64,000 nt of DNA from Tindallia californiensis (GTDB lineage: Bacteria; Bacillota; Clostridia; Peptostreptococcales; Tindalliaceae): contig NZ_FNPV01000006.1 in NCBI RefSeq assembly GCF_900107405.1, positions 124,001 through 188,000 on the forward strand, given 5' to 3'. The translations under genes and the position numbers were made by a program. The first letter of the stretch is position 1. Every line of letters starts with the position of its first letter. Under the pieces are notes generated by a model. That model had not been told where the DNA came from, did not search any database, and worked only from the letters and a program-made list of their open reading frames with translations. Of this stretch, positions 33,527 to 42,820 are shown in pieces.

Positions 33527-35299
33527 TTAAAAAGAAAAGAAAATTGGGATCAGAATAATTGAAGCAATTAAAAATAATATATTTAAAGGCAGGCCGATTT
33601 TTAAAAAATCCTTAAAGGAGTACCCTCCTGGTCCATAAACCATCAAATTTGTTTGATAGCCAAATGGCGTTGCAAAACAAGACGATGCTGCTATAGCAAC
33701 AGCAATCGCAAAAGGCATTGGGTTCAAATCCATCTGTACCGAAGCCGCATAGGCTATTGGAAATGCAAGTACAGCTGCTGCATTATTGGTAATAATAGCA
33801 GTGAAAAAATTCGTCACCAAGTACACTGCAAACAACGCACCAATAGGCCCCAAAGGTGCTATCCCATAAATAAGACCACCTGCAATCAGATCCGCTGCTC
33901 CTGTTTTAATCAGTGCATTTCCAATTCCAAAGGAGAAAGCTATTACTAGCAACGTATCCCAACTGATCGCTTTAAATGCATTCTTAACAGAGATCGTTCT
34001 GGTAAACATAAGGACTGACAAAGCCAGTAAAGACGCATGAAAAGTTGAAAGTAATCCAGTACTGGCAAAAACAATTAACATTAAAAAAGAACCTACCGCA
34101 ATTCTTGCTTTTGCTGGTGATAAAATCTCTTCATTTTCCCTTTGACTAATAAGATAGAAATCTTTTGCTCCATCCCACTGCTGAGCAAACCGATGGTTTG
34201 TAAGTATTAGCAATGTGTCACCAGGTTTTAGCGTGATCTTCCCGATTTTGTCATTAATTCGCTCCCCCTGACGAACCACTGCTACTATTGCTGCATTGTA
34301 GTGAGAACGAAAATTGCTTTCCTTTATCGTTTGGTTTAAAAAGGGGAAATCAGGAGACACCACGGCCTCCACAATATTCGCTTCCCCACTCTTAAACATG
34401 TCAGAAAACTCTTCATCACTACTTAGCAATTTCAATCCTTCAATAGCCTGTAATTGCACAATTGTTTCTATTTGACCTGTGAATACAAGCTTATCATTTT
34501 TTTGCAGAACCTCAGAAGGAGAAACTGGGTATATCTTTTGTTTATTTCTAATGATTTCGAAAAGATACAATCCTTTTAAATTTCTTAATCCTGCCTTTTC
34601 AATCGTTTTGCCAATAACACGACTCTGTGTTTCCACCTGAAAGGTAACCAGATATTCCCGAAAATTCCGTTTAGCAGAATCCAGCAAGTCCTGATTGTCC
34701 GGCAGATGCTTGTATCCATAGAATAGCAAATACAGCATTCCTAAAAGCGCCAAGGGTAATCCTACTTTTGTGATTTCAAACATTCCCATTGGTTCATGTC
34801 CAAATTCCTGAAGCATTCCACTCACAACCAAATTGGTAGAAGTTCCTATCAGCGTTAAAATGCCCCCAAACATGGAAACATAGGAAAGAGGAATTAAAAA
34901 TTTTGAGGGAGAAATATTGTGCTGTGTTGACCAGTTTCGAATAATCGGTATAAATATAGCAACAATTGGCGTGTTGTTTAGAAAAGCAGACAACAATGTA
35001 ATCGGAGCCATCATTTTAAGCAACGGTCGTCGTCCAGTGGCCCGTTTCCCAAATAAACGCGTAGCAATTCCTGGCAAAAATGGACTCTGTTGAATCGCAC
35101 CCGCTACTACAAAGAGAATAGCCACCGTCAGCATTCCTTCATTAGAAAAACCCACCAAAGCTTCTTGGCTGCTAATAACACCCGCAGTCATCAAAGCAAC
35201 AACCGAACCTAGGAAAATAATTACTGGTTCAAAGGTGTTTCGCACTAAAAGCCATACCATAACAGCAACAACTACTATGGTAAACAGTGGTTCGAACAC
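33527..35299 (-). CDS. SLC13-family anion permease with two RCK_C domains (probable sulfate importer)
   Basis: The 590-residue protein has about eleven membrane segments in two halves, separated by a cytoplasmic insert (about residues 205-375). The insert holds two TrkA-C/RCK_C-like domains (LFEIIRNKQKIYPVSPSEVL, then KPGDTLLILT). The helix-pair motifs NNTPIVAIFIPI and TGTSTNLVVSG-like GTSTNLVVSG are typical of DASS/SLC13 carriers. Members with RCK_C inserts (SAC1/SLT-like) move sulfate. It lies between cysNC and cysQ, so sulfate supply for PAPS synthesis is the likely role. Confidence 0.85.
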   Translation of the reverse strand: MFEPLFTIVVVAVMVWLLVRNTFEPVIIFLGSVVALMTAGVISSQEALVGFSNEGMLTVAILFVVAGAIQQSPFLPGIATRLFGKRATGRRPLLKMMAPITLLSAFLNNTPIVAIFIPIIRNWSTQHNISPSKFLIPLSYVSMFGGILTLIGTSTNLVVSGMLQEFGHEPMGMFEITKVGLPLALLGMLYLLFYGYKHLPDNQDLLDSAKRNFREYLVTFQVETQSRVIGKTIEKAGLRNLKGLYLFEIIRNKQKIYPVSPSEVLQKNDKLVFTGQIETIVQLQAIEGLKLLSSDEEFSDMFKSGEANIVEAVVSPDFPFLNQTIKESNFRSHYNAAIVAVVRQGERINDKIGKITLKPGDTLLILTNHRFAQQWDGAKDFYLISQRENEEILSPAKARIAVGSFLMLIVFASTGLLSTFHASLLALSVLMFTRTISVKNAFKAISWDTLLVIAFSFGIGNALIKTGAADLIAGGLIYGIAPLGPIGALFAVYLVTNFFTAIITNNAAAVLAFPIAYAASVQMDLNPMPFAIAVAIAASSCFATPFGYQTNLMVYGPGGYSFKDFLKIGLPLNILFLIASIILIPIFFSF

Positions 35300-35314
35300 G
35301 TTTTTTCACCCCCT

Positions 35315-37141
35315 TTAGTCCAGATGAGCCAATAAGTTATCCATCACATAGTCAGTAGCCTCCTCTATAGAAAGCTTACTAGTATCCACTTCTATGTCTG
35401 GTTTTTCTGGTTTTTCGTAAGGACTTGATACACCAGTAAATTCAGGAATGTCACCACTTCTTGCTTTTTTATAAAGACCTTTCACATCCCGTTTTTCGCA
35501 TTCTTCCAAAGGCGTACTGACAAAAACCTCTATAAAACCTTCTCCAATAATCTCTCGTGCGCTTTCTCTATCCGTTGCATACGGCGAAATAAAAGACGTA
35601 ATGGCAATCAACCCAGCATCATTCATCAACTTTGACACCTCTGAAACCCGTCGAATATTTTCAATCCTATCCACTTCTTTAAATCCAAGATTTTTATTCA
35701 GACCGTGACGCACATTATCTCCATCCAATAACATGGTATGTTTTCCCATTGTTACCAGCCGTTTTTCCACTTCATTGGCCAATGTTGATTTTCCAGATCC
35801 TGATAAACCCGTAAACCACAAAGTCAAAGGCTTTTGATTTTTCTGTTCAGCTCGTATTTCTCGTGTAACATCTGTATCCTGCCATACCACATTGGTAGAC
35901 CTTCTAAGGGAATGCTCAATAACACCGCATGCAGATGTCATATTCGAAACACGATCCATCAAAATCATACTGCCTAACACTTTATTATTATCGAACTCAT
36001 CAAAAACCATTTTTTCTGATAAAGCAATATCGCATCGAGCCATTTCATTTTTGAATAAATGATCCGCAGGTATGTGTTCTCCTGTATTGATGTCCACTTT
36101 GCTCTTGATATCCATGACCATCGCTGGCAAAATTTTGGTCCCTACTTTTATCAAGTAATTTCTTCCTGCTACCAATTCCATATCATCCATCCAAAGAATC
36201 GTTGCCGTAAACATATCTGCAAGTTCAGGAGAGGAATCCTTTGCCAACACACACCCCCTGGATACATCTACTTCCCGATCCAGTTGAATGGTAACAGGCT
36301 GCCCAATCACTGCCTCACCTACGTTATCATCTGCGACAAAGATTTCTTTCACACACGCTTTTTCGTTGCTAGGCAGTGTGATCACTTCATCCCCTGTTTT
36401 AATGGATCCAGATTCCACTTGCCCCTGAAATCCTCTAAATTCATGACTAGGCCTTGCTACCCTCTGTACCGGCATTACAAAACCTTCCATTTCAGATTGC
36501 GTGGTTACATCTTTTTCCTCCAGATAAGACAGCAACGGTGCTTCTTTATACCAAGGCATATTCTCTGAAGACCTAGTAACATTGTCTCCTTCCGATGCTG
36601 AAACTGGCACTACTTGAATAGATTCCATCTTCAACCCGTGAGCAAAGTTTAAAAATTCTTCCTTTATCTCTTCGAAACGGTGCCTATTGTAGCTAATTAG
36701 ATCCATCTTATTAACCGCCAAGACAAGATGCTTAATCCCCATTAACGAACAAATCCTTGCGTGGCGCTTTGTCTGTGATAAAACCCCTTGGCGTGCATCC
36801 ACCAAAATCACAGCAAGATCCGCAAATGAAGCCCCTACAGCCATGTTACGGGTATATTGTTCATGCCCAGGGGTGTCTGCTACTATAAAAGAGCGTTTTT
36901 CTGTCGTAAAATATCGGTACGCCACATCAATGGTTATCCCCTGCTCCCGCTCTGCCATTAAACCATCTAACAGCAAGGAATAGTCGATTTTCCCATCTCG
37001 ACTTCCCATCTTGCTATCCATTTCCAAAGCTTTTTCCTGATCTGCAAAAATCAATTTTGCATCATACAACATATGACCAATTAAAGTGGATTTTCCATCA
37101 TCAACGGACCCACAGGTAATAAATTTCAGTAGACTTTTCAT
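35315..37141 (-). CDS. cysNC: Bifunctional sulfate adenylyltransferase large subunit / APS kinase
   Basis: The 608-residue protein joins two enzymes. Residues 1 to about 420 are the CysN GTPase: P-loop GSVDDGKSTLIG, DTPGHEQYTRNM, NKMDL. Residues about 432-608 are APS kinase (CysC): FTGLSGSGKSTLANEVEKRL, DGDNVRHGLNKNLGF, FVSTPLEECEKRDVKGLYKKA. Together with CysD it makes APS from sulfate and ATP, then PAPS. The same fusion is known as NodQ in rhizobia and CysNC in mycobacteria, where it serves sulfation. Its ATG overlaps the cysD stop as TAATG. Confidence 0.95.
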   Translation of the reverse strand: MKSLLKFITCGSVDDGKSTLIGHMLYDAKLIFADQEKALEMDSKMGSRDGKIDYSLLLDGLMAEREQGITIDVAYRYFTTEKRSFIVADTPGHEQYTRNMAVGASFADLAVILVDARQGVLSQTKRHARICSLMGIKHLVLAVNKMDLISYNRHRFEEIKEEFLNFAHGLKMESIQVVPVSASEGDNVTRSSENMPWYKEAPLLSYLEEKDVTTQSEMEGFVMPVQRVARPSHEFRGFQGQVESGSIKTGDEVITLPSNEKACVKEIFVADDNVGEAVIGQPVTIQLDREVDVSRGCVLAKDSSPELADMFTATILWMDDMELVAGRNYLIKVGTKILPAMVMDIKSKVDINTGEHIPADHLFKNEMARCDIALSEKMVFDEFDNNKVLGSMILMDRVSNMTSACGVIEHSLRRSTNVVWQDTDVTREIRAEQKNQKPLTLWFTGLSGSGKSTLANEVEKRLVTMGKHTMLLDGDNVRHGLNKNLGFKEVDRIENIRRVSEVSKLMNDAGLIAITSFISPYATDRESAREIIGEGFIEVFVSTPLEECEKRDVKGLYKKARSGDIPEFTGVSSPYEKPEKPDIEVDTSKLSIEEATDYVMDNLLAHLD

Positions 37142-38040
37142 TAGAAATACCCCTCCCGCTTACGTCGTTCCATGCTGCCAGATGCTTCGTGATCGATGAC
37201 TCGACTAGTTCTTTCTGATGATACTGCACCTAGCGTTTCCCCAATAATAGCATCCAATGTATCCGCATCGGACTCATGCCCACCGGTCAAAGGATAGCAA
37301 CCAAGTGTTCTGAATCGGACTTTTTTCATCACAGGCTCTTCTCCTGGTAAAAGTCGCATTCTTTCATCATCCACCAGAATAATATTGCCGTCTCTAAATA
37401 CAATTGGTCTCTCTTTTGCATAATAAAGTGGCACAATATCGATATTTTCCTTCCTAATGTACTGCCAAATATCTTTTTCTGTCCAATTAGATAGGGGGAA
37501 TACACGTATACTTTCCCCTTTATTTATACGAGTATTGTAAAGCTTCCACATTTCAGGCCGCTGATTCTTAGGGTCCCAAGCATGTGCAGGGTTTCTAAAC
37601 GAAAAAATACGTTCCTTTGCTCTGGATTTTTCTTCGTCTCTTCGAGCACCGCCAAAAATAGCGTTAAACCCATGTTTATCTAAACCATCCTTAAGTGCCT
37701 GAGTTTTCATAATATCCGTATAGGCAGCCCCATGGTCAAAGGGATTAATTCCCTGTTGAACACCTTCTTGGTTCGTATACACGATAAGATCGATGCCCAA
37801 TTCTTTTGCTTTTCGATCTCTAAATTTCGTCATTTCTTTAAATTTCCAGGTAGTGTCAATATGCATCAGCGGAAAAGGTGGCTTTTCAGGATAAAAAGCC
37901 TTCATAGCCAAATGAAGCATTACCGAACTGTCTTTTCCGATGGAATAAAGCATTACTGGTTTTTCGCATTCCGCCACTACTTCACGCATTATATAAATGG
38001 CTTCTGCTTCTAACTGTTCTAGATGTGTGAGTTCTCTCAA
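37141..38040 (-). CDS. cysD: Sulfate adenylyltransferase small subunit
   Basis: A 299-residue PP-loop ATP pyrophosphatase-type protein. It has the PP-loop [17 protein letters not shown] near residue 33, [16 protein letters not shown], and the conserved tail [19 protein letters not shown]. With CysN it forms APS. This two-subunit enzyme is unusual in Firmicutes, which mostly use the unrelated single-chain Sat, so transfer from another phylum is likely. It is the first gene of the sulfate-activation block cysD-cysNC-permease-cysQ. Confidence 0.95.
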   Translation of the reverse strand: MRELTHLEQLEAEAIYIMREVVAECEKPVMLYSIGKDSSVMLHLAMKAFYPEKPPFPLMHIDTTWKFKEMTKFRDRKAKELGIDLIVYTNQEGVQQGINPFDHGAAYTDIMKTQALKDGLDKHGFNAIFGGARRDEEKSRAKERIFSFRNPAHAWDPKNQRPEMWKLYNTRINKGESIRVFPLSNWTEKDIWQYIRKENIDIVPLYYAKERPIVFRDGNIILVDDERMRLLPGEEPVMKKVRFRTLGCYPLTGGHESDADTLDAIIGETLGAVSSERTSRVIDHEASGSMERRKREGYF

Positions 38041-38102
38041 TGATAAAGCCTCCTCTGTTTTTCTTGTTTTGCCTATCCTTTTTCTGAGTATAATAAAACA
38101 GT

Positions 38103-38931
38103 TTACTTTCTAATAATCATTTCTTTGAGTATATGTGCATGCTCCTTAAAACTGCGTTTAAGTTTATACGAAAATGATTTTGTATTTTCATTCTTCTCTT
38201 TGTTTGTTATTGAAATCGCTGATTCATTTGTTTTAGTGCCTTCCTTAAATTCCTCATCCAATAACACTTTTCCAAATAAGTACTTAAAGTCTTCCTGGCA
38301 TGGCAATGCATCTTTATCTTTTGACATGAGAAACCAAGACTGTCTAGGGTGAAACCAAGGAATTTTTACTATTTCCAACCCTTCACTTTGTGCCATTTTT
38401 ATTATGGTTTCTTTTTTATATACAACACAGCCAGGATAAACCCAGCCATCGCCTTCGTAATCAGATTCCCCTTCAATGAATGTTGCAGCTATTACTCCTC
38501 TGGACTTTAAAACCTTCTTGCAGTTTTGAAGAGCTTTAGTGATAAGATCTTTTCCAGCATGAGAAAAAATTGATTGTGCTAATATATAGTCGAATTCCGT
38601 TTCAAATCCACATGTTTCAAATTGATCATTATAAGCGAATTTTGGTTTCTTGATTCTAATCAAGTCTTCTCCTATTTGATTCTTAATAGCATCATTAATT
38701 AACCACTCATTTGGCTCCAGTCCAGAATAATTCCCTTCATCAAGATAGCTTATAAAGAATCTGCCTGCTCTAAGGGACCCACAGCCAACATCTAGCATTA
38801 CATGGTTTGCTCTGAGTCCTATTGTGCACAATAAGCGAAATTGCGTGGCTCCCATAAAAATCATACTGCTCAGGTGGCCCAACGTAAGCTTTATAGTGTC
38901 GATCACCGGGTTTTAAATTGCAATTACTCAT
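38103..38931 (-). pseudogene. SAM-dependent methyltransferase with a single-base frameshift
   Basis: Read from ATG 38931 (after GAGGGAGAGGAG), the N-terminus is MSNCNLKPGDRHYKAYVGPP, then EQYD. The frame then breaks at the T5 run (A5 on the plus strand, 38856-38860) and continues one frame over as FMGATQFRLLCTIGL, HVMLDVGCGSLRAGR and so on, for 260 more codons. Removing one T joins the parts into a class I methyltransferase with motif I LDVGCGSLRAG. Related proteins read HYKAYVGPPEQYDFMGA without interruption, as I recall the family. The product may methylate a sugar of the glycan. It is either truncated in this strain or misread by one base. Confidence 0.75.
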
Positions 38932-39030
38932 TCTCCTCTCCCTCTCTTTAGTTAACACAAGCAAACTATGTGTTTAGTCAATTCCTCTTCGTGCACTATC
39001 TACATTGTATTGAATGGGCTAAACTTCGTT

Positions 39031-39798
39031 TTAATCATCTGTTAAACCATAGGAATTTGTTGAATCACGCCATGATGCTAAGTCTAGGTTGTATTTCTCT
39101 TCTAGTCTTTTATTCCATGGTTTAAAATAGCTTTCCAATTGTTTAATCAGTCCATCGATATTCCCCAGTTCTATTTTACTTTCATTTGCCCGAGCTTGAT
39201 AGCAATTTGGAACAAAACTAGCATCGACATTTAATCTTTCGTATAACATTTGAATAGATGCAATATTACTCGTAAAATCCTCTTTTATTAGCAATATGAC
39301 ATTTTTTCCAAACAAACGTGTCCACGGTTCTATGAATTTCGAGTATTTCCCCCGTTCTTTATACGCATAAGGCGAAACTGAAGCACTCCAATCATTGATC
39401 CTTACATCCTCTCTGTGAAAAGCTTCTTCTATCGAAAGTTTCTCCATCCCATTTTCTACAGAAAATCGGTAATTAGAAATTGCTCTTTGCACTGGATTCC
39501 TAAGTAGAATCAAAATAATCGCGTCTGGAAAACAATCATAAATACACTTGGCGGATGTTTCACATTCAATATAAGACGTGCTCTTTTCACCTAGTATTTT
39601 ATGATGACCTGCATCCCGAAAAAACTTTTTATTATATTCTTTTAAGTCTATTTCTTCTGCATTTTTTCGCAGAAAAAATTTCGGTTCTGGTCGAATAGGT
39701 TTTGCCATATAAATTTCAGGATGTTCATCCAAGACACGATGTAAATATGTTGTCCCCGATCTCTGAGCTCCTACGATAAACAACCTTTTTTGCATCAT
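39031..39798 (-). CDS. PAPS-dependent sulfotransferase (family 1-like)
   Basis: The 255-residue protein has the 5'-phosphosulfate-binding loop RLFIVGAQRSGTTYLHRVLD at the N-terminus and the 3'-phosphate motif LLRNPVQRAISNYRFSVENG near residue 100. The ERGKYSKFIEPWTRLFGK stretch is typical of heparan-sulfate-type sulfotransferases. It would transfer sulfate from PAPS to a hydroxyl or amino group of a sugar. It has no membrane segment and so acts in the cytoplasm. Its start overlaps the stop of the GtrB-like glycosyltransferase as ATGA. Closest in style to the 43895-44665 protein. Confidence 0.9.
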   Translation of the reverse strand: MMQKRLFIVGAQRSGTTYLHRVLDEHPEIYMAKPIRPEPKFFLRKNAEEIDLKEYNKKFFRDAGHHKILGEKSTSYIECETSAKCIYDCFPDAIILILLRNPVQRAISNYRFSVENGMEKLSIEEAFHREDVRINDWSASVSPYAYKERGKYSKFIEPWTRLFGKNVILLIKEDFTSNIASIQMLYERLNVDASFVPNCYQARANESKIELGNIDGLIKQLESYFKPWNKRLEEKYNLDLASWRDSTNSYGLTDD

Positions 39799-40715
39799 AC
39801 ACCAACCTTTTCTTTTATAAAAAAAGTTCTATCATTCCTAGTCTGCTTTAATAACCTTACCATATATTCACCTATCATACCTAGTACCAAAAGTGAAATT
39901 CCATTAAAAAACGAAAGTAATACAACAATAGAAGCCCATCCCGGAACTTCACTCCCAATAAACAAAGTCTTCATGACATAGTACACACTTAAGGCTAAGC
40001 TAAACAAGGATACTGTCAATCCGATCGTTGCAACAATTCTCAAAGGATACGCAGAATAGTTAAATAGTATTTCAAATACAAGTTTAATGATATTTTTTAT
40101 GCGGTAATTACTTTCCCCTATTTTTCTATCTAAATGTTGGATTTTTACATTTGCTTTATTGGATGAATACATTAACAAAAGTCCTGGTATATATGGATAA
40201 CCAGAATCATGGCTACATACCCGATTGATCACTTCTTTGTGGGCTATTCTAAAATTTGACAGTTTAAGGTCTGCTGGAGCTTTAAATATTTTTTTCACAA
40301 TATAAGCAACAATCTTACTCCCAATCTTACGAAACCCAGAATGTTTTTTTTCATAATACTCACCGATCACTAAATCGTATCCACCTTCAACTCGGCTTAT
40401 TAGTTTCGGTATTTCTTCAGGAGGATTTTGCATATCATCATCCATTGTAATAATATATTCGCCTAAAGCATGGTTAAATCCACATAAATTGGCAACATGT
40501 TGGCCATAGTTCTTTAACAGGTTAATACTCTTAACTTGATCATGCTTCTGAGCAAGTTCTTTTATTACATTCCAACTATTATCATAACTACCATCATTAA
40601 CTAGAATTATTTCTATATCTATTTTTTCGTTTTTTGAAACCTCTACTATTCGACTCACAGTTTCCTTCACAACTTTTTCGCTGTTATAAACCGGTATTAC
40701 TACTGAGTACATCAT
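39795..40715 (-). CDS. ArnC/GtrB-like polyprenyl-phosphate glycosyltransferase (GT2 with two C-terminal helices)
   Basis: The 306-residue protein has a GT2 domain (YSVVIPVYNSEKVVKETVSR, IILVNDGSYDNS, ITMDDDMQNPPEEI) and two C-terminal membrane helices (about residues 225-290). This is the layout of GtrB, ArnC and dolichol-phosphate mannose synthase-like enzymes, which load one sugar onto undecaprenyl phosphate. It lies next to a DegT-type transaminase and a UPF0104-type membrane protein. It may supply a lipid-linked sugar for GT-C type transferases further along the operon. The start has no strong ribosome site; the gap to the transaminase is 16 bases. Confidence 0.85.
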   Translation of the reverse strand: MMYSVVIPVYNSEKVVKETVSRIVEVSKNEKIDIEIILVNDGSYDNSWNVIKELAQKHDQVKSINLLKNYGQHVANLCGFNHALGEYIITMDDDMQNPPEEIPKLISRVEGGYDLVIGEYYEKKHSGFRKIGSKIVAYIVKKIFKAPADLKLSNFRIAHKEVINRVCSHDSGYPYIPGLLLMYSSNKANVKIQHLDRKIGESNYRIKNIIKLVFEILFNYSAYPLRIVATIGLTVSLFSLALSVYYVMKTLFIGSEVPGWASIVVLLSFFNGISLLVLGMIGEYMVRLLKQTRNDRTFFIKEKVGV

Positions 40716-40731
40716 ATTAATCGCTCCAATT

Positions 40732-41868
40732 TTACATATCTTCGCTAATTTGCATCATTTTATCAATTACATAATTTATTTCTTCGTCTGTCATATCCAC
40801 AAATAGTGGCATTCTCAATAGGCGATGGGCATACTCTTCAGTAATTGGCAAATCATTAGCACTGTAACCCATCTTTACTCCCATTTCCGAGGAATGCAGC
40901 GGCATGTAGTGGAATACAGAATTAATTCCTTTATCCTTGAGCTTTTTCATAAGAAAGTTCCGATGCTCTTTATTCTCCAACATTATATAGAACATATGGT
41001 AGTTCACATTGCTTTCTTCTGGTATATATGGCCGTTTAATTATCCCGTTCATTTCCAGTTCTTTAAAAGCATTATAATACTTATTAAAAATATATTCTCT
41101 GCGATTCTGTATTTGGTTTGCCTGTTCAAGTTGTGCCAACAAAAACGCTGCTAATAACTCAGATCCTAAAAAACTCGTCCCAATATCCACCCAACTGTAT
41201 TTATCTATTTCTCCACGAAAAAACTTTTTTCTATCCGTTCCTTTTTCCAGCACGATCTCTGCACGTTCAGCTAATCTGGGATCATTGATTAAAATATGGC
41301 CTCCTTCCCCACAAGTATAATTCTTTGTGTCGTGATAACTGTAGCATCCTATGTGTCCAATTGTTCCTAAATATTTATCCTTATATTTAGCATTTACGCC
41401 TTGTGCCGCATCTTCTACTACCCAAACATCATTTTCATTTGCTATTTCCATAATTTTATCCATGTCACAGCCAACACCTGCATAATGAACGGGCCATATT
41501 GCTTTTGTTTTTGAAGTGATTTTTTTTTGTATATCCAAAGGTTCAACATTCATTGTATTAGGATTCACTTCAGCAAAAACCGGTTTAGCACCTCTTAAAA
41601 TAATTGAATTTGCAGTAGAAACAAACGTATATGATGGCACTATCACTTCATCACCTTCTTGCAAGTCCAACAATATTGCAGCCATGTCTAATGCAGCACT
41701 TCCAGATGTTACAAACAATGCTTTATATGCACCATATTTTTGTTCAATGATAGTGTTCACTTTTTTCGTAAACTCTCCATCTCCGCTAATTTTTTTATTG
41801 TTCATCGCTTCAGCCATGTAGACAATTTCATTACCTGTATAGTACGGTCTTGTAAAAGGAACTCTCAT
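40732..41868 (-). CDS. DegT/WecE-type dTDP-sugar aminotransferase
   Basis: A 378-residue PLP enzyme. The PLP pocket shows TSGSAALDMAA, VEDAAQGVNAKYKDKYLGT and the Schiff-base Lys in YSYHDTKNYTCGEGG. Features such as FTRPYYTGNEIVYM and IDKYSWVDIGTSFLGSELLA match WecE/RffA, which converts dTDP-4-keto-6-deoxyglucose to dTDP-4-amino-4,6-dideoxygalactose. The keto-sugar is the RmlB product, so this enzyme would branch from the rhamnose pathway to an aminosugar. GAGGAAGTGAGGG supports the ATG at 41868, eight codons inside the longer frame. The aminosugar could carry N-sulfation or a peptide-like group. Confidence 0.88.
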   Translation of the reverse strand: MRVPFTRPYYTGNEIVYMAEAMNNKKISGDGEFTKKVNTIIEQKYGAYKALFVTSGSAALDMAAILLDLQEGDEVIVPSYTFVSTANSIILRGAKPVFAEVNPNTMNVEPLDIQKKITSKTKAIWPVHYAGVGCDMDKIMEIANENDVWVVEDAAQGVNAKYKDKYLGTIGHIGCYSYHDTKNYTCGEGGHILINDPRLAERAEIVLEKGTDRKKFFRGEIDKYSWVDIGTSFLGSELLAAFLLAQLEQANQIQNRREYIFNKYYNAFKELEMNGIIKRPYIPEESNVNYHMFYIMLENKEHRNFLMKKLKDKGINSVFHYMPLHSSEMGVKMGYSANDLPITEEYAHRLLRMPLFVDMTDEEINYVIDKMMQISEDM

Positions 41869-41875
41869 TTTGCCC

Positions 41876-42820
41876 TCACTTCCTCTTCTCAATAGTAAAT
41901 ATCACTCCGCCAATTAGTGCTTTAGTCAGCACTAAGCTCATGTTCATTAAAGCAACACCACCAGCAATTTCTAAAGGCACTCCAAAACTATTCATAGAAA
42001 AAGACATTACACCTTCCCTAACACCAAACCCGCCCACACTAATCGGCAACATGCTTATTATCGCAACAATGGCCAAACAAATAAACGTTTCGCCGATATG
42101 CAAGCTTCCCCCCAGGCTATACGTCATTAACGTAATTGCGATTCCTCTTGCTGTTTGAAAAAACAACCCCCAAATCAAAACTCTACTCCATCCTGATTTA
42201 AAATAATTAACAATATAAGTCCCTTTAGCCTTTACTAAGTTTTTTAATTTATTTTGAAACTTCCACACTATAATCAGCAAAAGAGGAATTAAAATGAATA
42301 CGAGTAAATACATTACTAAGCTAAACCTAATAGTAATTGTTGAAGCCAATTGGTTCATTAGTGTTGTTTTATCAATAAGAAAAAAAGAAACAGCTCCTAA
42401 TATCATTAACGCCATAAGCCCAGTTGCTCTATCCATCACAACAAAGAAAAAAGATTGCTTTTTGTCGATCCTTTCATTATTGAGCAAAACAATTTTATAA
42501 CTGTCTCCACCCACATTAGACGGCAGAAACGTATTGAAAAAAAGGCCCATAAACACGAATTTAATGCTTTTCGAAAAGCTTATCTTTTTTAAGCATGCTG
42601 ATTCGAATTTTTTCGTTTCTAGAATAACTCCCAAATAAAAAACCACAACAGCACTAACTAGCATCCATTTATTTGCATTAATATATACTTGCCGAACTTC
42701 CAAGACATTGATTTGTTTCGCAAGAATCCATATCAATAGAAACCCAACAATCAACTTTATTATGTATTTAGTTGTACTCTTATGTCTATTCAAATTTTTC
42801 TCCCATCTCTTCAAAATCAT
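41876..42820 (-). CDS. UPF0104/LPG-synthase-TM-like membrane protein (possible lipid-sugar flippase)
   Basis: The 314-residue protein has about seven or eight membrane helices and matches the membrane part of lysylphosphatidylglycerol synthases (PF03706): FMGLFFNTFLPSNVGGDSYK, DRATGLMALMILG, LPISVGGFGVREGVM. Stand-alone members are common in glycan loci and are proposed to flip lipid-linked sugars. The start overlaps the stop of the preceding sulfotransferase as ATGA. It is followed directly by the transaminase and the GtrB-like enzyme, which fits a group that makes and flips an undecaprenyl-phosphate sugar. Confidence 0.8.
   Translation of the reverse strand: MILKRWEKNLNRHKSTTKYIIKLIVGFLLIWILAKQINVLEVRQVYINANKWMLVSAVVVFYLGVILETKKFESACLKKISFSKSIKFVFMGLFFNTFLPSNVGGDSYKIVLLNNERIDKKQSFFFVVMDRATGLMALMILGAVSFFLIDKTTLMNQLASTITIRFSLVMYLLVFILIPLLLIIVWKFQNKLKNLVKAKGTYIVNYFKSGWSRVLIWGLFFQTARGIAITLMTYSLGGSLHIGETFICLAIVAIISMLPISVGGFGVREGVMSFSMNSFGVPLEIAGGVALMNMSLVLTKALIGGVIFTIEKRK

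Noticed and set aside
36059-36568. 169-codon plus-strand frame
   Set aside because: Antisense shadow of cysNC; composition is that of a reversed coding strand.
31276-38040. Sulfate genes as an assimilation pathway for cysteine
   Set aside because: CysQ, CysNC and CysD lack a reductase partner in the window and are embedded between sulfotransferases and rml genes; sulfation explains the set better.
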